Below are positions 12,400 to 26,200 of a DNA stretch of 64,000 bases, one piece after another. A model generated the notes under the pieces. It was given only the letters and a program-made list of their open reading frames with translations. It searched no databases and was not told the origin of the DNA. The stretch lies in assembly GCA_001692895.1 (NCBI GenBank), contig KV748288.1, positions 161,395-225,394 of the forward strand. The letters run 5' to 3'. The position numbers and the translations under genes were made by a program. Position 1 is the first letter of the stretch, and each line of letters opens with the position of its first letter. The stretch comes from Cenococcum geophilum 1.58. Its lineage: Eukaryota > Ascomycota > Dothideomycetes > Gloniales > Gloniaceae.

Positions 12400-13770
12400 A
12401 GAATTTGAACACTTCCCCGAGGATATTATTTTAGCTTAAGCTTAAGCTTAAGTCTTCTTCGATCTTAGCCTAAAGCAGTTAGATCTGGTAAGCGTTACCT
12501 AGAGGGTTAACAAAATAAGCTTATATGCATTTAAGCCAGAGATATTAGATGTCGATAGTTAGTTATTAAAGTTAATATGCGATAACATTTATTAATCTTA
12601 CTAGGTAAAGCATTACGTGTACTAGAGGCTTTAGATTATAGCTATACCCCACCAAACCTGCCCCGCGCGGCCTAAAATTTTAAGTAGTAAAATAATAACA
12701 ACCTTAAACTAACGGCAGAACGACTAAGTAACAAGCATATAGATATTAAAGTCGTTAAACACAGCGGGTAAGGGCTCTTTACGAAAGAAGATCTTAGTGA
12801 GGCTTTGCAAGCTTTTATAGAAAACGGGTTTCTTATTCTTAAAAGAGCTATAAGTATTAAGCCCCCTTTAGCGGAGTTATCGGAGTTATTAAGCTTTATT
12901 AAAAGGGAGATTATCTTAAATAAGGTAAGCTATTTCTAAAGTTTATAAGCGAGACTAATATCCCTCTAGGCTATTAAAACAATACTTTTCTTAGCTTAAG
13001 ATGATGGCTTTCATATTGCCGCCTACCTTCTATCTAAACCTACTCTAACCCGTAAAGAGTTAGGGCGCGATTATAAATAGAAAAAAATGGCTTCTGCTAA
13101 AGATCTTGTAGGGGCTATATGCTATTATTTAGGAGGAGATTAAAATGTTATATAGATATTCTAGGTTAATGCATGTTCTTATAGAGTAGCTATTAGGAAA
13201 ATAGTAGATGTTAAGGCTAATAGAGGTAATATATATGTACTCTTAAACCCTATAAACATTTTCGCATTTACTAAACTTCCTCTAGCTTTATTTGCCATTA
13301 CTAGCTATTACGGTTAAGACCTTTCCTTAAGAATAAACCACTTTCCCTAGTATACGCGATTGTGGTTTTATATATATAGACCGGGTATCCTAGGCGCGGA
13401 GTACTAGATAATTAAACTGGTAATAAGATTCTAGAGCAGTTTGGAAATAATTACTCTAGAAGTAGTAAATATATAGTTTAGAAGCGGTAACTATATTAAG
13501 TAGCACGTAAAAGGAATAAAGATTATCGCTTATAGCTAGCTATAGATTCTCCTATATATCCCTTTACTAAAGTATTAAATATTACTTCGAGCCTAGATAA
13601 GAACTAGTAGTATATAATTAAAAGTGGATTTAGTTTAGAAGGGGGGCGATCTAGCGAGCTTAGGAGGCGGTTTTATAAGTTACGCTAATACGCTTTAGTT
13701 AGTGCTAGGCTATAGCGGGGATTTTAAAAGGCTTACGCCAGGCCTATAATGTTTAAGTCTAAATTAGAGA
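12400..13770 (+). pseudogene. Unidentified large protein relic
   Basis: From about 12780 a single plus-strand frame can be followed for several hundred codons with almost only TAG/TAA breaks. Readable pieces include SEALQAFIENGFLILKRA near 12800, KELGRDYK near 13060, ILLNPINIFAFTKLP-like near 13240 and FYIYRPGILGAEY near 13360. The composition suggests a globular, partly beta-rich enzyme. The first piece resembles the start of some 2-oxoglutarate oxygenases (a 'GF-hydrophobic-hydrophobic' strand after a helix), but no metal-binding His/Asp motif could be placed, so no function is claimed. Confidence 0.35.
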
Positions 13771-13774
13771 GTAA

Positions 13775-14400
13775 TGTATTTATTATACTAGGACCCTCTA
13801 GGGAGAACAACTGCTATATTAACTTTAATAGAAGATTAAAGGGTATTGCGTTAAACGTATTCTAATAAAATAACCGTACTTCTGCCGGAGAATTAGAGGG
13901 TGCCGCATTTAACGGGTTTAAATTATCCTAGAAGGATAGCGGCTGTATTAGTTCTAGCAAATTGTTAAAGGGCGTAGCATTAAACGTATTCTAGTAAAAT
14001 AACTACACTTACCCTATCACATTTAAAGTATTCTAGTCATCCTATAGAGGCGGCTGCTGCATTAGCTCTTATAGATTATTAAAGGGAGTGGCATTAAACG
14101 TGTTCCAATAAAATAACCGTACTTACTCCGCTAAAGAATTAGTGGCTACCGCACTTAACGAGCTTAAATTGCCCTAGGAGAATGGCGGCTGCATTAGCTC
14201 CGGTAAATTATTAAAGGGCATAGTATTAAATGTATTCTAATTGTAATTAAAGGGTATAGCATTAAACGTGTTCCAATTAAGCAGCTGCACTGGTTCTGCT
14301 AGAGAACTTAAGGGTACTATACTCAACATGCGCCCGAACAGCTCTCTGCGTAGCTACAATACTAATTGCTTAAACTCTGCTTAAGAACCAGAGGGCATTG
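13775..14400 (+). repeat. Coding-like tandem repeat, 57-72 bp units
   Basis: Eight to ten imperfect units start with TTAAAGGGCGTAGCATTAAA-like sequence and contain CGTATTCTA. The first two spacings are 57 and 72 bp, multiples of three. In one frame the units read LKGVALNVF followed by a variable Asn/Ser/Thr/Gly-rich part. It follows the relic at 12.4-13.8 kb and could be its C-terminal repeat region; a second frame is also fairly open, so the coding frame is not certain. Confidence 0.55.
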
Positions 14401-15399
14401 CCTTAAATTTATAAATATTTATATGCCGGGTAAAACTTAACAGTTTTTGGAACTCTTATTCGCATATATAGTAGTATTTATCTAGTTAACTCTTTTCTTT
14501 ATAGAACTTCCTTATATATTTCCAGATATTGCACGACTTACTAAAACGGCGAGTGCAGAATAGACACGGAAATTTCTTTAAAGGCTTCCTCCCCTTTTTA
14601 AGAGATGATATACAATCCGTGGCTTATATATTATTCTTAGTCCGATAATACCTAATATTCCGCTTACTTTAGTAAGGTTTGGAGATTATAGAGTGACCGC
14701 GTTTTCGCATTAAAGGTATTACGACGTATAGGGTTGTACTAGATTCCTAAGTTTTGGTAGATAGAGATTAGATAGGTTCTATTACTTATAATTCCTATAC
14801 CTCTAAATACGTATTCTGCATAGTATAGGAGAGATATCTATAGTTCCTGCTATATAGGGGACTAAAGGCTTTAAACTGTCCTTACTGCAGTTAATGACGG
14901 ATACTCGTCATTTGCGTAGGAGGCTGCTAGGTGCCGCGGGGGAATTAGCATAGATCTTTAAGGTCGCGGACTTTATTAAGCTTCGTTACTAAGTAAAGAG
15001 GCTGCCTATAATTAGGAGGAATTATAATGCTAAAGGAGTTATTATACGGATACTAAGGAAGGCAAAACTAGGGCTTGTTGTCGGCGAGATTAGGGAAAAA
15101 TTAGGAGGAATAAGAGCGAGAATCCAAATAATGCGCGTTACGTTAGTATGTCACGTATAGGCTATAGGGGCTAAGCTTATTAAATGGAGAATTATAAGCT
15201 GCTAGGGCGGGAGTACTAGAAATAGAAAGCGTGCTAAGTAAGCCTATACCTTAGTAAAAGAGGTACTTAGAGACATTAAGGCCTAAGAAGGCGTATATAA
15301 AAGAAGGCGGCACTATAAATACGGCTGCTAAAACTAATCTTATAACCCTAGCCACTCTTACTACCTTTTTTTAGCTTAAGGAGGCTAGTTTCCTAAGGC
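14401..15399. other. No recognisable gene
   Basis: AT-rich decayed sequence. A short hydrophobic stretch follows the peptide repeats, but no frame is supported. Confidence 0.35.
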
Positions 15400-15480
15400 G
15401 CTATAGGAGTTCTAGAGGAGTCCTATATAAGTTATACAGGAGTCCTAAAAGATTTCTAGAGGATCGCTAAGAGATTGCTA
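15400..15480. repeat. Degenerate minisatellite, inverted relative to 12035-12180
   Basis: CTATAGGAGT and GAGGAGTCCTA-type units followed by GCTAAGAGATTGCTA, the reverse complement of the AGCAATCTCTTAGC block at 12050. Shorter than the forward array. Confidence 0.5.
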
Positions 15481-15959
15481 TTAAGGGGCATAATATTCTA
15501 TAAAGGTGGTTAGAGGAAATTAGGCTGTAACCTAGCCTTATAGCCGCCCTATTACCTTACTACCCTATCGCGCTATTACCTTATCGCCTTGTTACCTTCT
15601 TGCCCTTTTTTACTTTAGTTAATCTCTTTATTGGTAGGATACCCCTACTTTTTAAAATAATATATAAACTTCCTGTTATAGCATTTGTTGGCGCTAAGTT
15701 TATTTGTTTACTTATTCTTAGTTAAGTAGTACTTTTATAGCTTTATTTACCAACTACCTTACAGCGTTCTCTCCGCTTTTAAATAATTTTTTACTTCCTT
15801 TCTCTCTAAACTATTTTTAGAGTCTCCCTTTATTACTAGCTTAAAAACATCTCTCCTATTTTAGCTAAGTTGTTATACGTATTATTAGAGCTGTCCTAGT
15901 ATACTAGACTAGCCATTAAGGTTTATATATATAGCCTCTTAAAGTAAATTACTAACTAA
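15481..15959. other. No recognisable gene
   Basis: Pyrimidine-rich then AT-rich sequence. It could be the upstream region of the membrane-protein relic that follows; no motif is supported. Confidence 0.3.
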
Positions 15960-17700
15960 AAATTAGGCTCTATTTTTATGGAGATTCTATATAAATATTC
16001 TAAAAACTATTTTTAACAAGGATTTCCTAGTCGTTACCAGTATTACCATACTTGCCTTTCTACTCCTGATTTCCGGCTTCGTACTAGTATTCTTCCTATA
16101 ATACTGGACAATAGGGCGTTCGTTAGCTTTCTTAGGTGGTCTCTTAGTAAATATATTATTAGGTATAACTCTTACTGCTTCTATCTAGATAGTAAGAAAA
16201 TATAGAAGGTTAAAAGTGTTATGGCTCTTATGCGCTACGGTTATTCTTATACTATATTCTGGCATTTATTTTGCATTTATTAATATATATCTATTCCTTT
16301 TAGTAAGCTACTATGGTAACGCTCTAGTAACCTTTACTAATAGGAATAGGGACACTCTTTTATGGAATATATTACGAACATTGCTGTTGTTTTACTATAA
16401 GCTTAGTCGCTTTATATTAAACACTAATAGCATAACGTAACATCTTATAATATACCTATTAGCCCTAGTAACTCGGAGAAAGCTATACGGAGATATTTAA
16501 ACCCTAAATACCCCGACCGACCTATTAGCCCCAATGACTTAGAGGAAGCCATAATATTGAACCCTAAATCCTCCTATACTAAAACTAATTGTAGGAGGAA
16601 TGGGTTAGTTCTTAGTTATCTTAGTTACTTCTTAGGCTAATACCAGCTTAGTAGTTTTAAAATTTACGTTAGCTGTTCTGTTAACATAACCTATAAAGCG
16701 TAAAGAGAAGGCAAGACCTTTCTATTTAAGAATTTTAAAGCTATAGACAATCCCCTACTAGATAAGGGCCTTTAATTTAAGGTATATAGCCTATAGTAGG
16801 ATTACGTCTTTCTACCTAAGAAGGTTAAAGCTATAGATGACTTCTTGCCGGATAAGGTTTTCCTTAGAGATAATTGCTACATACTTTAGTTATACCTTAA
16901 ACGCATATATCTTAAGTAAGAGTGGAGAGACTTTATGTCCTGGATGCTAGAGCTTAGCAACTTAAGGGGGGAGGCTGTAGAAAAGCTAAGGCTGCGAGAG
17001 GTATATATAAGGAACTGTTAAGTTATTTAGGAGGAATTTTCTTTCTAGGTAGCAGCTATATATAGACTTTATTAAAGCTCGAAGCCTCTTACTACCTTTA
17101 AACTTCCTTAGAAAACCTAGCTGAGGTACAGCTCCTCCTTTAAAGGCACGTAGTATTATCTGAAATTGCCTTATATAGCTAAGGTTAAGATGCACTCTAT
17201 TAAAGCCACTAAACGCGTCTCTAGCTCTATACCTCATCACATAAAACCAGACTGTGGTTTTCGTTTATTTTTAGAAGGGAAGGCCTTACGTAGAATCTCT
17301 TATTATTGTATAAAACTTTTATACTAGAAGTATACCAAATTTTTAAGGGCTAGGAGCGGGGACACGCTAGCGCTCCACAACTTAGCTAATTACTTTTAGT
17401 TATACGATAAAGCCTTAATAAGTGACGGTCTAAATATCTATAGGTTTTATTGCAGATGGGTAACTAGGGTAATTGGGGGAATATACACCTAAGCACGAGC
17501 TAGAGTGTAGCGCATTTGCTTTACCCCTCTAAAATAGTTAGACTTTTATATTTTAAAGTCTAAGCCGCGATCTATGGGGCAAACTACTAATTTAAGAAAG
17601 CCCTAAACACTACCTGCTCTCTTACTCGTTAATCTAAAACGTGCTAGCTCTTGCGTATTAACTAGCACTAGAACTAAGCCCCTATATGCAGCCCCGTACC
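15960..17700 (+). pseudogene. Multi-pass membrane protein relic, family unknown
   Basis: Plus-strand reading from about 16010 gives roughly four hydrophobic helices: ITILAFLLLISGFVLVFFL, then LAFLGGLLVNILLGITL, LLCATVILILYSGIYFAF and IYLFLLVSYYGNALV. The last two lie in the open frame 16216-16440. After a frame change a long hydrophilic region follows (about 16440-17520), with PISPSNSEKAIRRYLNP and the similar PISPNDLEEAIILNP, then a Lys/Arg/Leu-rich part. RIP-type stops break the frame throughout. No homologous family was recognised. Confidence 0.45.
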
Positions 17701-19004
17701 TTAAGCCTATTACTTAGCTTAGAGTTAGAAGGATATTAGTATAATTTAGCACTTTAGGGCTTACCAGCTCAGCTACTAGAACGCCTTTATATCTATAGTA
17801 GCCTACTAATAGATTTTTTTGCAGGCAATTAGTGTTCCGTTCTTACTTTCTAGGTTAATTAGCGCCTCCGATTTTGGGCCTATATATATTTTTACTACCT
17901 TTAAACAATTGGGGTTAAATTATATTATAGTTAGCCCTCTACTAACCTTCGCCACGTATAACTATATATCCGCATTAAGTTGCCAACGCCGCCTTCTAAT
18001 ATATTTGGCGTACTAGGTTCGGACTTACGCATACTCTTGTTGTTCTAGTAAGACATTAGCCACATATGGCATGCTTAACCTTTAACCAGTCTTTAATATA
18101 TATATAGCATAGCGTATACTATTATTTTATCAGCTAATGTATTAATAAACTACTAAATCCAGACCTTTAGAGCTAACATTATTGTTACTTACCATATCAC
18201 ATCTTCTTGGGGAGGTTCCCGATCCTAAGGATACTCTTATAGCCGCTCTTACAACTCTTAAAGCCGCCCCCATAGCGGTGAGATTTTAAGTCCTTACCGC
18301 TAACTTTAACAAAAGCGTTCGCACGACCGATGGCAATTACTTTGTGCTCGTTTATATTATAATGCCTTTTAGTAACTACACCATATTAAGTTTAGAGATC
18401 CTTTATAATACGATTTACAAAGAAGGTGTTAAGTACGTAGTTAGTGCGTATAATATTTCCGGTAAAGCCTGTAAGAAGCTTCCTAATAGACTTACGGTTC
18501 TACGCTACTGTCTAAGTATATATCCTTTAATAATATAATTTTCTGGACTAATTGCAATATAGAGCGAGGGGTAAAAACTAGAAGAGAAGCCTTTAAATAA
18601 GCACTTAAGGAATATATAGCAGAGCAATGGAATAAAGGATAGATTGTATAGATGGCTAGAAAGCTTAGGCTATAGGGGTAGGTAAGCCGGCTTACTTGCT
18701 ACTAAATTAAGGGTGCTATATATTAGAGGCTATGGAAATACTACCATCTAATTATATAAAGGAATGTTTTGTAGGTATATAGAAATAATTAGAAAATTTT
18801 ATATAGACTATTAAGGAATATAGAGTCCTGTAAAACATTTTCGTTATTATATTTTTAAGACAAGGTTTAGAATAAATAAGACTTAGTATAGCTTAGATGG
18901 AGGACCTAGGGTATATCTGCCATAAAGACTAATCTTATCTAAAAATAGCGTCTAAAATCTAGGGTGAATAATAGATTAGTCAGCTAGACACCAGGATTTT
19001 TCCA
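17701..19004. other. Unassigned sequence upstream of the kinase relic
   Basis: Contains a 64-codon open frame (18344-18538, plus) that extends upstream to about 18300 but has no recognisable domain, and otherwise AT-rich decayed sequence. About 18860-19004 would be the 5' region of the kinase interrupted by G2. Confidence 0.3.
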
Positions 19005-19109
19005 CCTCTTTAAAGCCCTTTACTACTTTAATACTTATAGACCTTATCGTAGTGCCACCCCCTGGCTGCAGCTGTAAGAATCTTATTGGCTAGGGAATTT
19101 CGGGTACTG

Positions 19110-19534
19110 TGTAACGGAACCTTGTAGCAAGAACTACGATAGGCTCGTTAATGGGCTAGGTGTGTAGGAAATGCAAGTATAAAAGTCAACAACGTAATAA
19201 TAACTGGTGGAGTGGTTGCCTAATAGATTAACTCCAATTGTATTCTGAGAATTACTATAAGGAAGGAACTATCTAGGTAGGGATTAAGGGTCCTTAAATA
19301 CACAACCGTACTCCTATAAAATCCTTCTTGTACGTAATATATGCCTTATATATAAGGTACGTAAGTTCCTCTCGTTCCTCTCGTTTAATATGTAGCATAT
19401 TATGTGACCTTAGTTACTATTCCTTGTTCTATAGTTCTATTGGCTCCATTCCGGACTATACCTAAATTAACTAACTAGCTTCTTCTGTCTCTTCTCCAAG
19501 TAGTTATAATATTGTACTTAAAGCGTCCGTAACA
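19110..19534 (-). repeat. 3' LTR of gypsy G2
   Basis: 425 bp. On the plus strand it begins TGTAACGGAACC and ends GCGTCCGTAACA, the reverse of TGTTACGG...CCGTTACA, so it has the canonical TG...CA ends. It differs from the partner LTR mostly by transitions. Confidence 0.92.
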
Positions 19535-20289
19535 CTATCTCCCTCCTTTTTATCTTTGTTCTTAAAGATTTAAAACATCTCTAAGTTATTTACTAGAGGT
19601 ATAATATTCATTTAATTAATTTGGTTAATATTATTGCTTATTATACCTAAAGCAATTTCTTCTTTACACGCCCAACGTTATGCTCGCACTATTGCTGCAA
19701 TATTATCTCTTAATGAGATCATACCGTCTCCGTGTTCTCGTTGTTTGAAAGAAGGGTTAGTTTATATTGCGTTAGCGAACCTATCTTCGCGATAACCGTC
19801 CTCTTATTTAGAGTGTACTAAAGCAAATATTTATTTATCTTGTGACGTTCGCTCTACTTTTAATGCTAAATATACGCGACCTATTACTCTTAATAGTTGT
19901 CTAGTTCCCTAATTAATTTATCTTAAGGTCTCGTGTTTAATCTGCTGCTGTGCGGCTAGATAGTAAACTGTTATAAGCCCTTGCTAAGTTAGAATGTTCC
20001 CGTAACGCGGAACAGAAGGCCTTAAATACTCGGATTATGGCATCTACTTATCTGCTTTGTCTTAAGAAGGTTTATAAGAAGGTTTATTCTAAAGAGTGGA
20101 AACTTATAAAATAAGGTCTGCAGGAATTAAGTAATAAAAGAACGGATTCTCTTCTAACAGAGAAGGAAATAGATCTAAGTAGTTCGGTAACTGCTCTTCT
20201 TAGGTCCCCCTTAGGTGACTTGTTCTTTAGCGATCCTTTTTTATTAATACTACCTAACCTAATCTCTTCTGATACTCCTATACCTTTCC

Positions 20290-23200
20290 TATAGCGTTCT
20301 TTAAATTCTTTAGTAGCTCCTAAATAGTTTTAGTGTAGCTTATCTACTTAACCTCGTACTATATCTCGTTGTCAATATCCTTATAATTAACGATCTTCAA
20401 TACTTACTATTTGTCTTCTTCTTGTCCTCTGTACGTGTCTGCTTTATAAACCGGTGGCTTAATATTCCCATATACTGGCTCTAGCATTGCGATATGCTAT
20501 ATAGGGTAGATCTTTATTTTAGCTGGTAGGTTTAACTTAAACATAACCGGTAAAATCCTTTGTATAATTTTAAAAGGTCCTAGTCTAACATGGTTTAATT
20601 TCTTACTTAGTCATTAACTCTTAAAATTTTTGTGTAGTAGCCACACTTTATCTCCCTCCTTAAGATCTGGTCCCTTAGATCTTTTAGTATTATAGTACCT
20701 TTTTATTCTCTCTTATACTTTCTTTACTAATTCTATAAGGTCTGCATAAAGATTTATTAAATCCTTTATTCTCTTTTTAGCTGTACTACTCGTTTTCTTT
20801 ACTTATTATAGTAATAACGATGTTCTTAGCTTATATCCGTAATTTGCCTTAAATAGTAATATACCTATTCCTTCTTAAGGTATTACATTGTATATAAACT
20901 ATATAACTAGTAATAGTAATACCCAATTATTCTGTGCATAATTAATATAATACCTTAGATACTGCTCTAGCGTCTAATTTAATCTTTCCGTTTAACCGTC
21001 TGTCTGCAGATGATATACGGTGGAAGTTGCTGCTTGAACTCCTTGCTCCGCTAAGAACACTTCTTAGAATACTGCTATAAATCTTAGATCTCTATCCAAT
21101 ATAATTTTGCTTAGTGCTCCATATCTTATAAATACTTCTTTAACGTAGATTCTAGCAATATCTTCCGCTGAGATTTCTTCTATATATGCTATAAAGTATC
21201 CCCACTTTATAAGCTTATCTACTATTACTAAGATTGCGTTATAATCTTGTCCGGTAATAGGATCTTTTAATTTTAGCAACTTAATAATAAAGTCCTATAA
21301 TATAACCTCCCATAGTCTTTCTAGTATTTTAATAGGTTGTAGCCCTCTATATAGCTTATGCCTTATCAGTTTGTTCCTTTAGCAATCTAAATATTCCTTT
21401 ATAACCCTTCTAGCTATCCTCTAGATTCTGTTAATAATATACTCCTCCTAGAGTCTTAACACTAAGCCCATAGCTCTATTATGTCCTTAGGTTAGTCCCT
21501 TATAGAAGTCCTCCACAAACTACTCTGCTATGCTTCTTAGGATATACTTTACTTCTTAATTTTCGTATATATCCGTCTGTGGATCTTCTAGCTGTGCTTT
21601 TAGAATTCTTTATGCCTAAAAGCTTTCTAGTATCTCGTAGACTTTCTCTAGTTTATCGTCTTCTTAAGTTGCTGCAATTTTTGGATAATTGTACCTAATT
21701 AATCCGTCTATATCTTTTCGCAATAAAGCCCCTAATGGCTTTTCCTCATTTTATAGTTTAGCTTTGCGGCTTAGAGCATCTACCCGCGTATTGTCTGTAC
21801 CTTTAGTATACTAAATCTTAAAATAGTATTCCGTAAGCATCTCTGCCTATCTAACCTGTCTTTAGTTAAGTTCCTTTATCGTTAGGAATCCTATTAGGTT
21901 CTTATAATCTATCTTAACTATAAATAGTTTCTCTATGCTTTGTAAGAATACTCTCTATTCCTTTAATACTATAACTATACCTAATAACTCCTTGTTGTAG
22001 ATGTCATAGTTTAACTCTAGTAGTATTATCTTCCGACTATAGTATGCCACTAGGTGCTATCTATTTTAATATTTTTACATAAAGCACGCCCCTAGTATAT
22101 AGTCTAATGTATCTATTTCTATAACCGTCTCTAGTCCTAGTTAATAGATCTTAAGAACTGGCTCCTAGGTAAACAACTCTTTAACTTTCTTAAAGAGTTC
22201 TCTTTGCTTTTCCCCCTATACCTATAGTTCTTCTTTCTTTATTAACCGCGTAAATAGCTTAATGTCCTTTAACCACTGCGCTATAAACCTTCTACAGTAA
22301 TTACAAAACCCTAGGAACGATCTTAACTGCATAATGTTCTCTAGTTCCTGCCAATTCACTATAGCCTCAATCTTTTTTAGATCTATACTAAGTTGGCCTA
22401 GTTTAATGATAAATCTAACGAAATCGGTCTTCCTAGTAAAGAACTTACATTTCTTAATTGCTACTAGCATCTATTCTTCTTATAGTCTCTTTAAGACCTA
22501 TTTAACGTATTCCCCGTATTCTTCCTTAGTTATTAAATAGATAATAATATCGTTAAAATATACTATAATAAATTCATCTAAGTGTTCTCCTAATACATTG
22601 TTAATACGCTTCTAGAACGTTACTAGTGTGTTTATAAGCCTAAATTATATAACTAATAGTTTATATAGTCCTTCCTTTAACCTAAAGGCTGCCTTCTATT
22701 TATCGCCTTCCTTAATCCTGATCTAATAGTACGCCTATCTTAGATTTATCTTTATAAAGATTTACGCATTGCCTATCCTGTCTTAGATTTCGCTAATTAA
22801 GGATAAAAAATACCTATCCTTCCTAGTAATGCTGTTTAACTGTCTATAGTTGATACACAGCCTTAGTTTGCTATTCTTCTTTAGTACGAATAGTACTGGA
22901 TAACCCGCTAATAACTGCAATAGTCTAATATATCCTTTTCGTAGATTTTCCTAGACAAACTCTTTTAACGCTCTACCTTCTTCTTTGGTAAGCTTATAGA
23001 TTAAAAAGAACTTTAGATTTATTCCTAGTTCTAACTCTATCTTATAGTCCTATACTGTATACTTTAACAGCTTTTTACTTTTTAGTAACCATAGTTTCTT
23101 GCCGTACTTATAGTATCTCTTTAGTATATAACTTAGTCCTTTTTCTGTTTCTTTATAGGTTGCTCCTACTTAGTACTATACCAACTTGGCTTATTATCGC

Positions 23201-26200
23201 ATCTTACGGCGTTAAGTATCTCTAATATTAACCTNACCTATAATCCAATCAATTCTTAGATTATATTCCTATAACTAAGGTATACCTAATACTGCCTTGT
23301 CCCGTCCCAATGGTAGGATATTAAAAGACATCTTAATTTATCTTCCTTCGATAGTTATCTAAATAGGTCCTGTTTTAAGATTAATAATCCCTCCTCTATA
23401 GGTTATTAGATCTCCTAAAATCGTAACTAATAGGTAAGGTTGCTCCTTTTGTCTATAAGGTAGCCCCATTCTCTTAACTACTACTAGTAAGATATGGTTT
23501 CGCGTTACTCTACTATCTATTAGCGCTTTAAACTGCTAATCTTACCAATTAACTCGTAAATTTAGGTGTTGTCCTTAAATTCCTTTAAGGGTCTAAGGCT
23601 CTACTACTAGCTCCCTTTAGTCCTGTGGGCCTCTACTTTTCCTAACTATTAGCTACTTAATCCTAGTATACTTAGCTCACTCTTTAGCCAATGCCTAGTT
23701 CGCTTTTTATCTTTAATATACTATAGACACGTGTTTTCTAGGCATTCCCACCACTATTGTCCGTCTAAGCATTCTTCTATAAGGAATCTTCCTGGTTAAA
23801 GTACTAAACTCCCTTCCTCTTGGACCTCTGCTGGATGCTATCTATATATATATTTAGCATTCCTGTACTATTACTTATCTATTATCTAGTATATCCTTAT
23901 AGGGTATTTCCGATTTTTTTCCTTTAGATTCTTATATATTTCGTATATGTCGTCTACGCACGCAATCCATGATAACGTGTAGTGTGCTAGGTACTTTAGG
24001 TTAACTCTTAGCTTGTTTTTATTCCTAAGTTTAAACCTTTATTGTGCTGATCTAAATGTTATAACTTTACTCGCAGGTACTAAGATGCGTCTCTCGCTTC
24101 TCTAGTCCTCTAAACATTCCTCTAAATCCTTTAACGTTATAATTAAGGCTCCTTTAATATGCGTTATGGCCTTCTCTGTAATTGGGTGGTCCTGGATAAC
24201 TTTTTCATCCAACCATATATAGAAATTTTCCTACTTATCATTGTGCCTCTACCTATACTACTTTTAGTATAGCTGCTGGAGTGTATACGGTCTGTCCGTA
24301 AGGAAGTATCTTCTTATTACTGTATCGTGACAGCCTTTTATATGTCGTTCTTCGAACCTAGTTAGAATCCCTAAATCCTCTTTATCTTCTAGTTCGGTAA
24401 GCTACTTAGCTCTTAGTATACCTACTCTCGGCCTATTAGTAATTCTTTATACTAGTGCTCTATCCTTTATACGTCCCAATATGCTAGATTTCTTATCTAG
24501 TTTCTATTCTTACTATGCGATAATTCTTTGCCTAAACTCTTTTATGGTTTCTTTTGGTTTGCGCCTTGCGCTTTAATCCTTAAAGTCGTCTTACTTCTTA
24601 ATCCTAGTATTAACTTTTCGATCTTTAGTCCGAACACTTTATTTAACTAGTAAATCCTTTAGGTCTATATATTCGTCTCCTAGTCTAATTGCTGTTTATG
24701 CTGTAGATTCTCTAATCTATAAAGAAGCTCCTTGCCTCTTATTTATGGGTGTCCTGATTTATACTCCGAATTCTTAACCTCTTAGATTCTTTAATCCTAA
24801 GCTTGCTTCTAACTTAAGCTTAGCTCCTGCCTTAGTCCAACTAGGCTTACTTAGTGTTCTTATCTTATCTTAAGAGTCTTAAATCTTACTTATCTCGTCT
24901 TAAGAATCTTGTACCTATGGGAACTTCTGTCCCAAGCTCATTCGTATAGTTCTAAACTAAGTTGCTACTCTGCTCTATTAGTTTCTGTCCGTTATAGGTC
25001 CTTAAGCTTGCCTCATCTTGTCTTAAGAATCTTAGTTATCTCTTATCTCGTCTTAAGAATCTTAAGCCTTTAGCTTTTTGCCTTTATCGAGTGCCGAAGT
25101 AGTTCGCTGTCCTACTTCTTTTACGTCTCGCAAAGCGATAGACATCATGTCTAGTGGGGTTTCAATTCCTATTAATGTTCCTTATTCTGTAATAGAATTA
25201 TCCTCTACCTCTAGTATAATATCTCCGAGGTCTGCTTGCTCCTAGTAAGCGGCCTTTATTGCCTTATTGTTATAGAATGTTTCGCCTAGGTCGAATTTAT
25301 CGTCCTTAATATCCGATCTGCGAACTGGTTTGTTAGTTCCTCTATATCTTATAGGTGCTGGCTCTTGTAGCCAATAGCTTACGCCGTACTTGGCGTCCTT
25401 ATAAATTCGGCATGCGTTATTATAATAAAATGCAAAACTTCTAATTAAACATTCTTTTGTTCCTCGCAGTATATTATCGTCCCTCTATATATATATGTCG
25501 TCTACTAGTCTCGTGCCTTTTACTATATAGTAACTCTACCTACTTTTATAGTCTTTAACGTAATGACCCTATTTTCCGCAATTTATATAAGCTCCTTCTT
25601 TAAACCATTTCTCTTATTATAGAGTCCGCCTAAATGTCTTCTACTATTAAGATCCCTAATTCGGCCTCTGCTCCTTAGACCTTTAATTACTTAATCCTTG
25701 TCCTCTAAGTTTCCATAGTTTGCTCTATCTCTTATAGGCTTCTTTAGTACCACTTAGGTCTATTAGCTCTGCGCCATACTATATTTTTTGACTTAGCTTT
25801 TATTATTGCGTACTCTGCGCCTTATATAACTATAAAACTCTATTCTAGCCTCTCTTAGCCTATTCCCTTTAGTAGATCCGATTATTAATCTTAATCGCCT
25901 AATCTATTAGATCCCTTAGGGTGTCCGTATCTTTTATTAGGATAATCACGTCCTAGACTTTAGCCTTAAGTCCCTATTTATACTGTACTATAAGCGCCTT
26001 ATTATTCTACTTTACTTATATTGCTAGTGTCTAGAACTGTGTTATATACTTAATTGCTGAAGTTTATTGCGCGAGATTCTAGAGTTTTTTTTCCGCTATA
26101 GTTGTTTCTTCCAGGTCTCTAAATATCTGCGTTAGTTATTCTGCGAATCCTTCCCAGCTTAAGAACATAAATCGCACGTCTTGGTTAGTGGTTGTTATTC

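Noticed and set aside
16986..17240. 84-codon minus-strand frame
   Set aside because: The plus strand here belongs to the longer membrane-protein relic frame; the minus frame has no recognisable feature.
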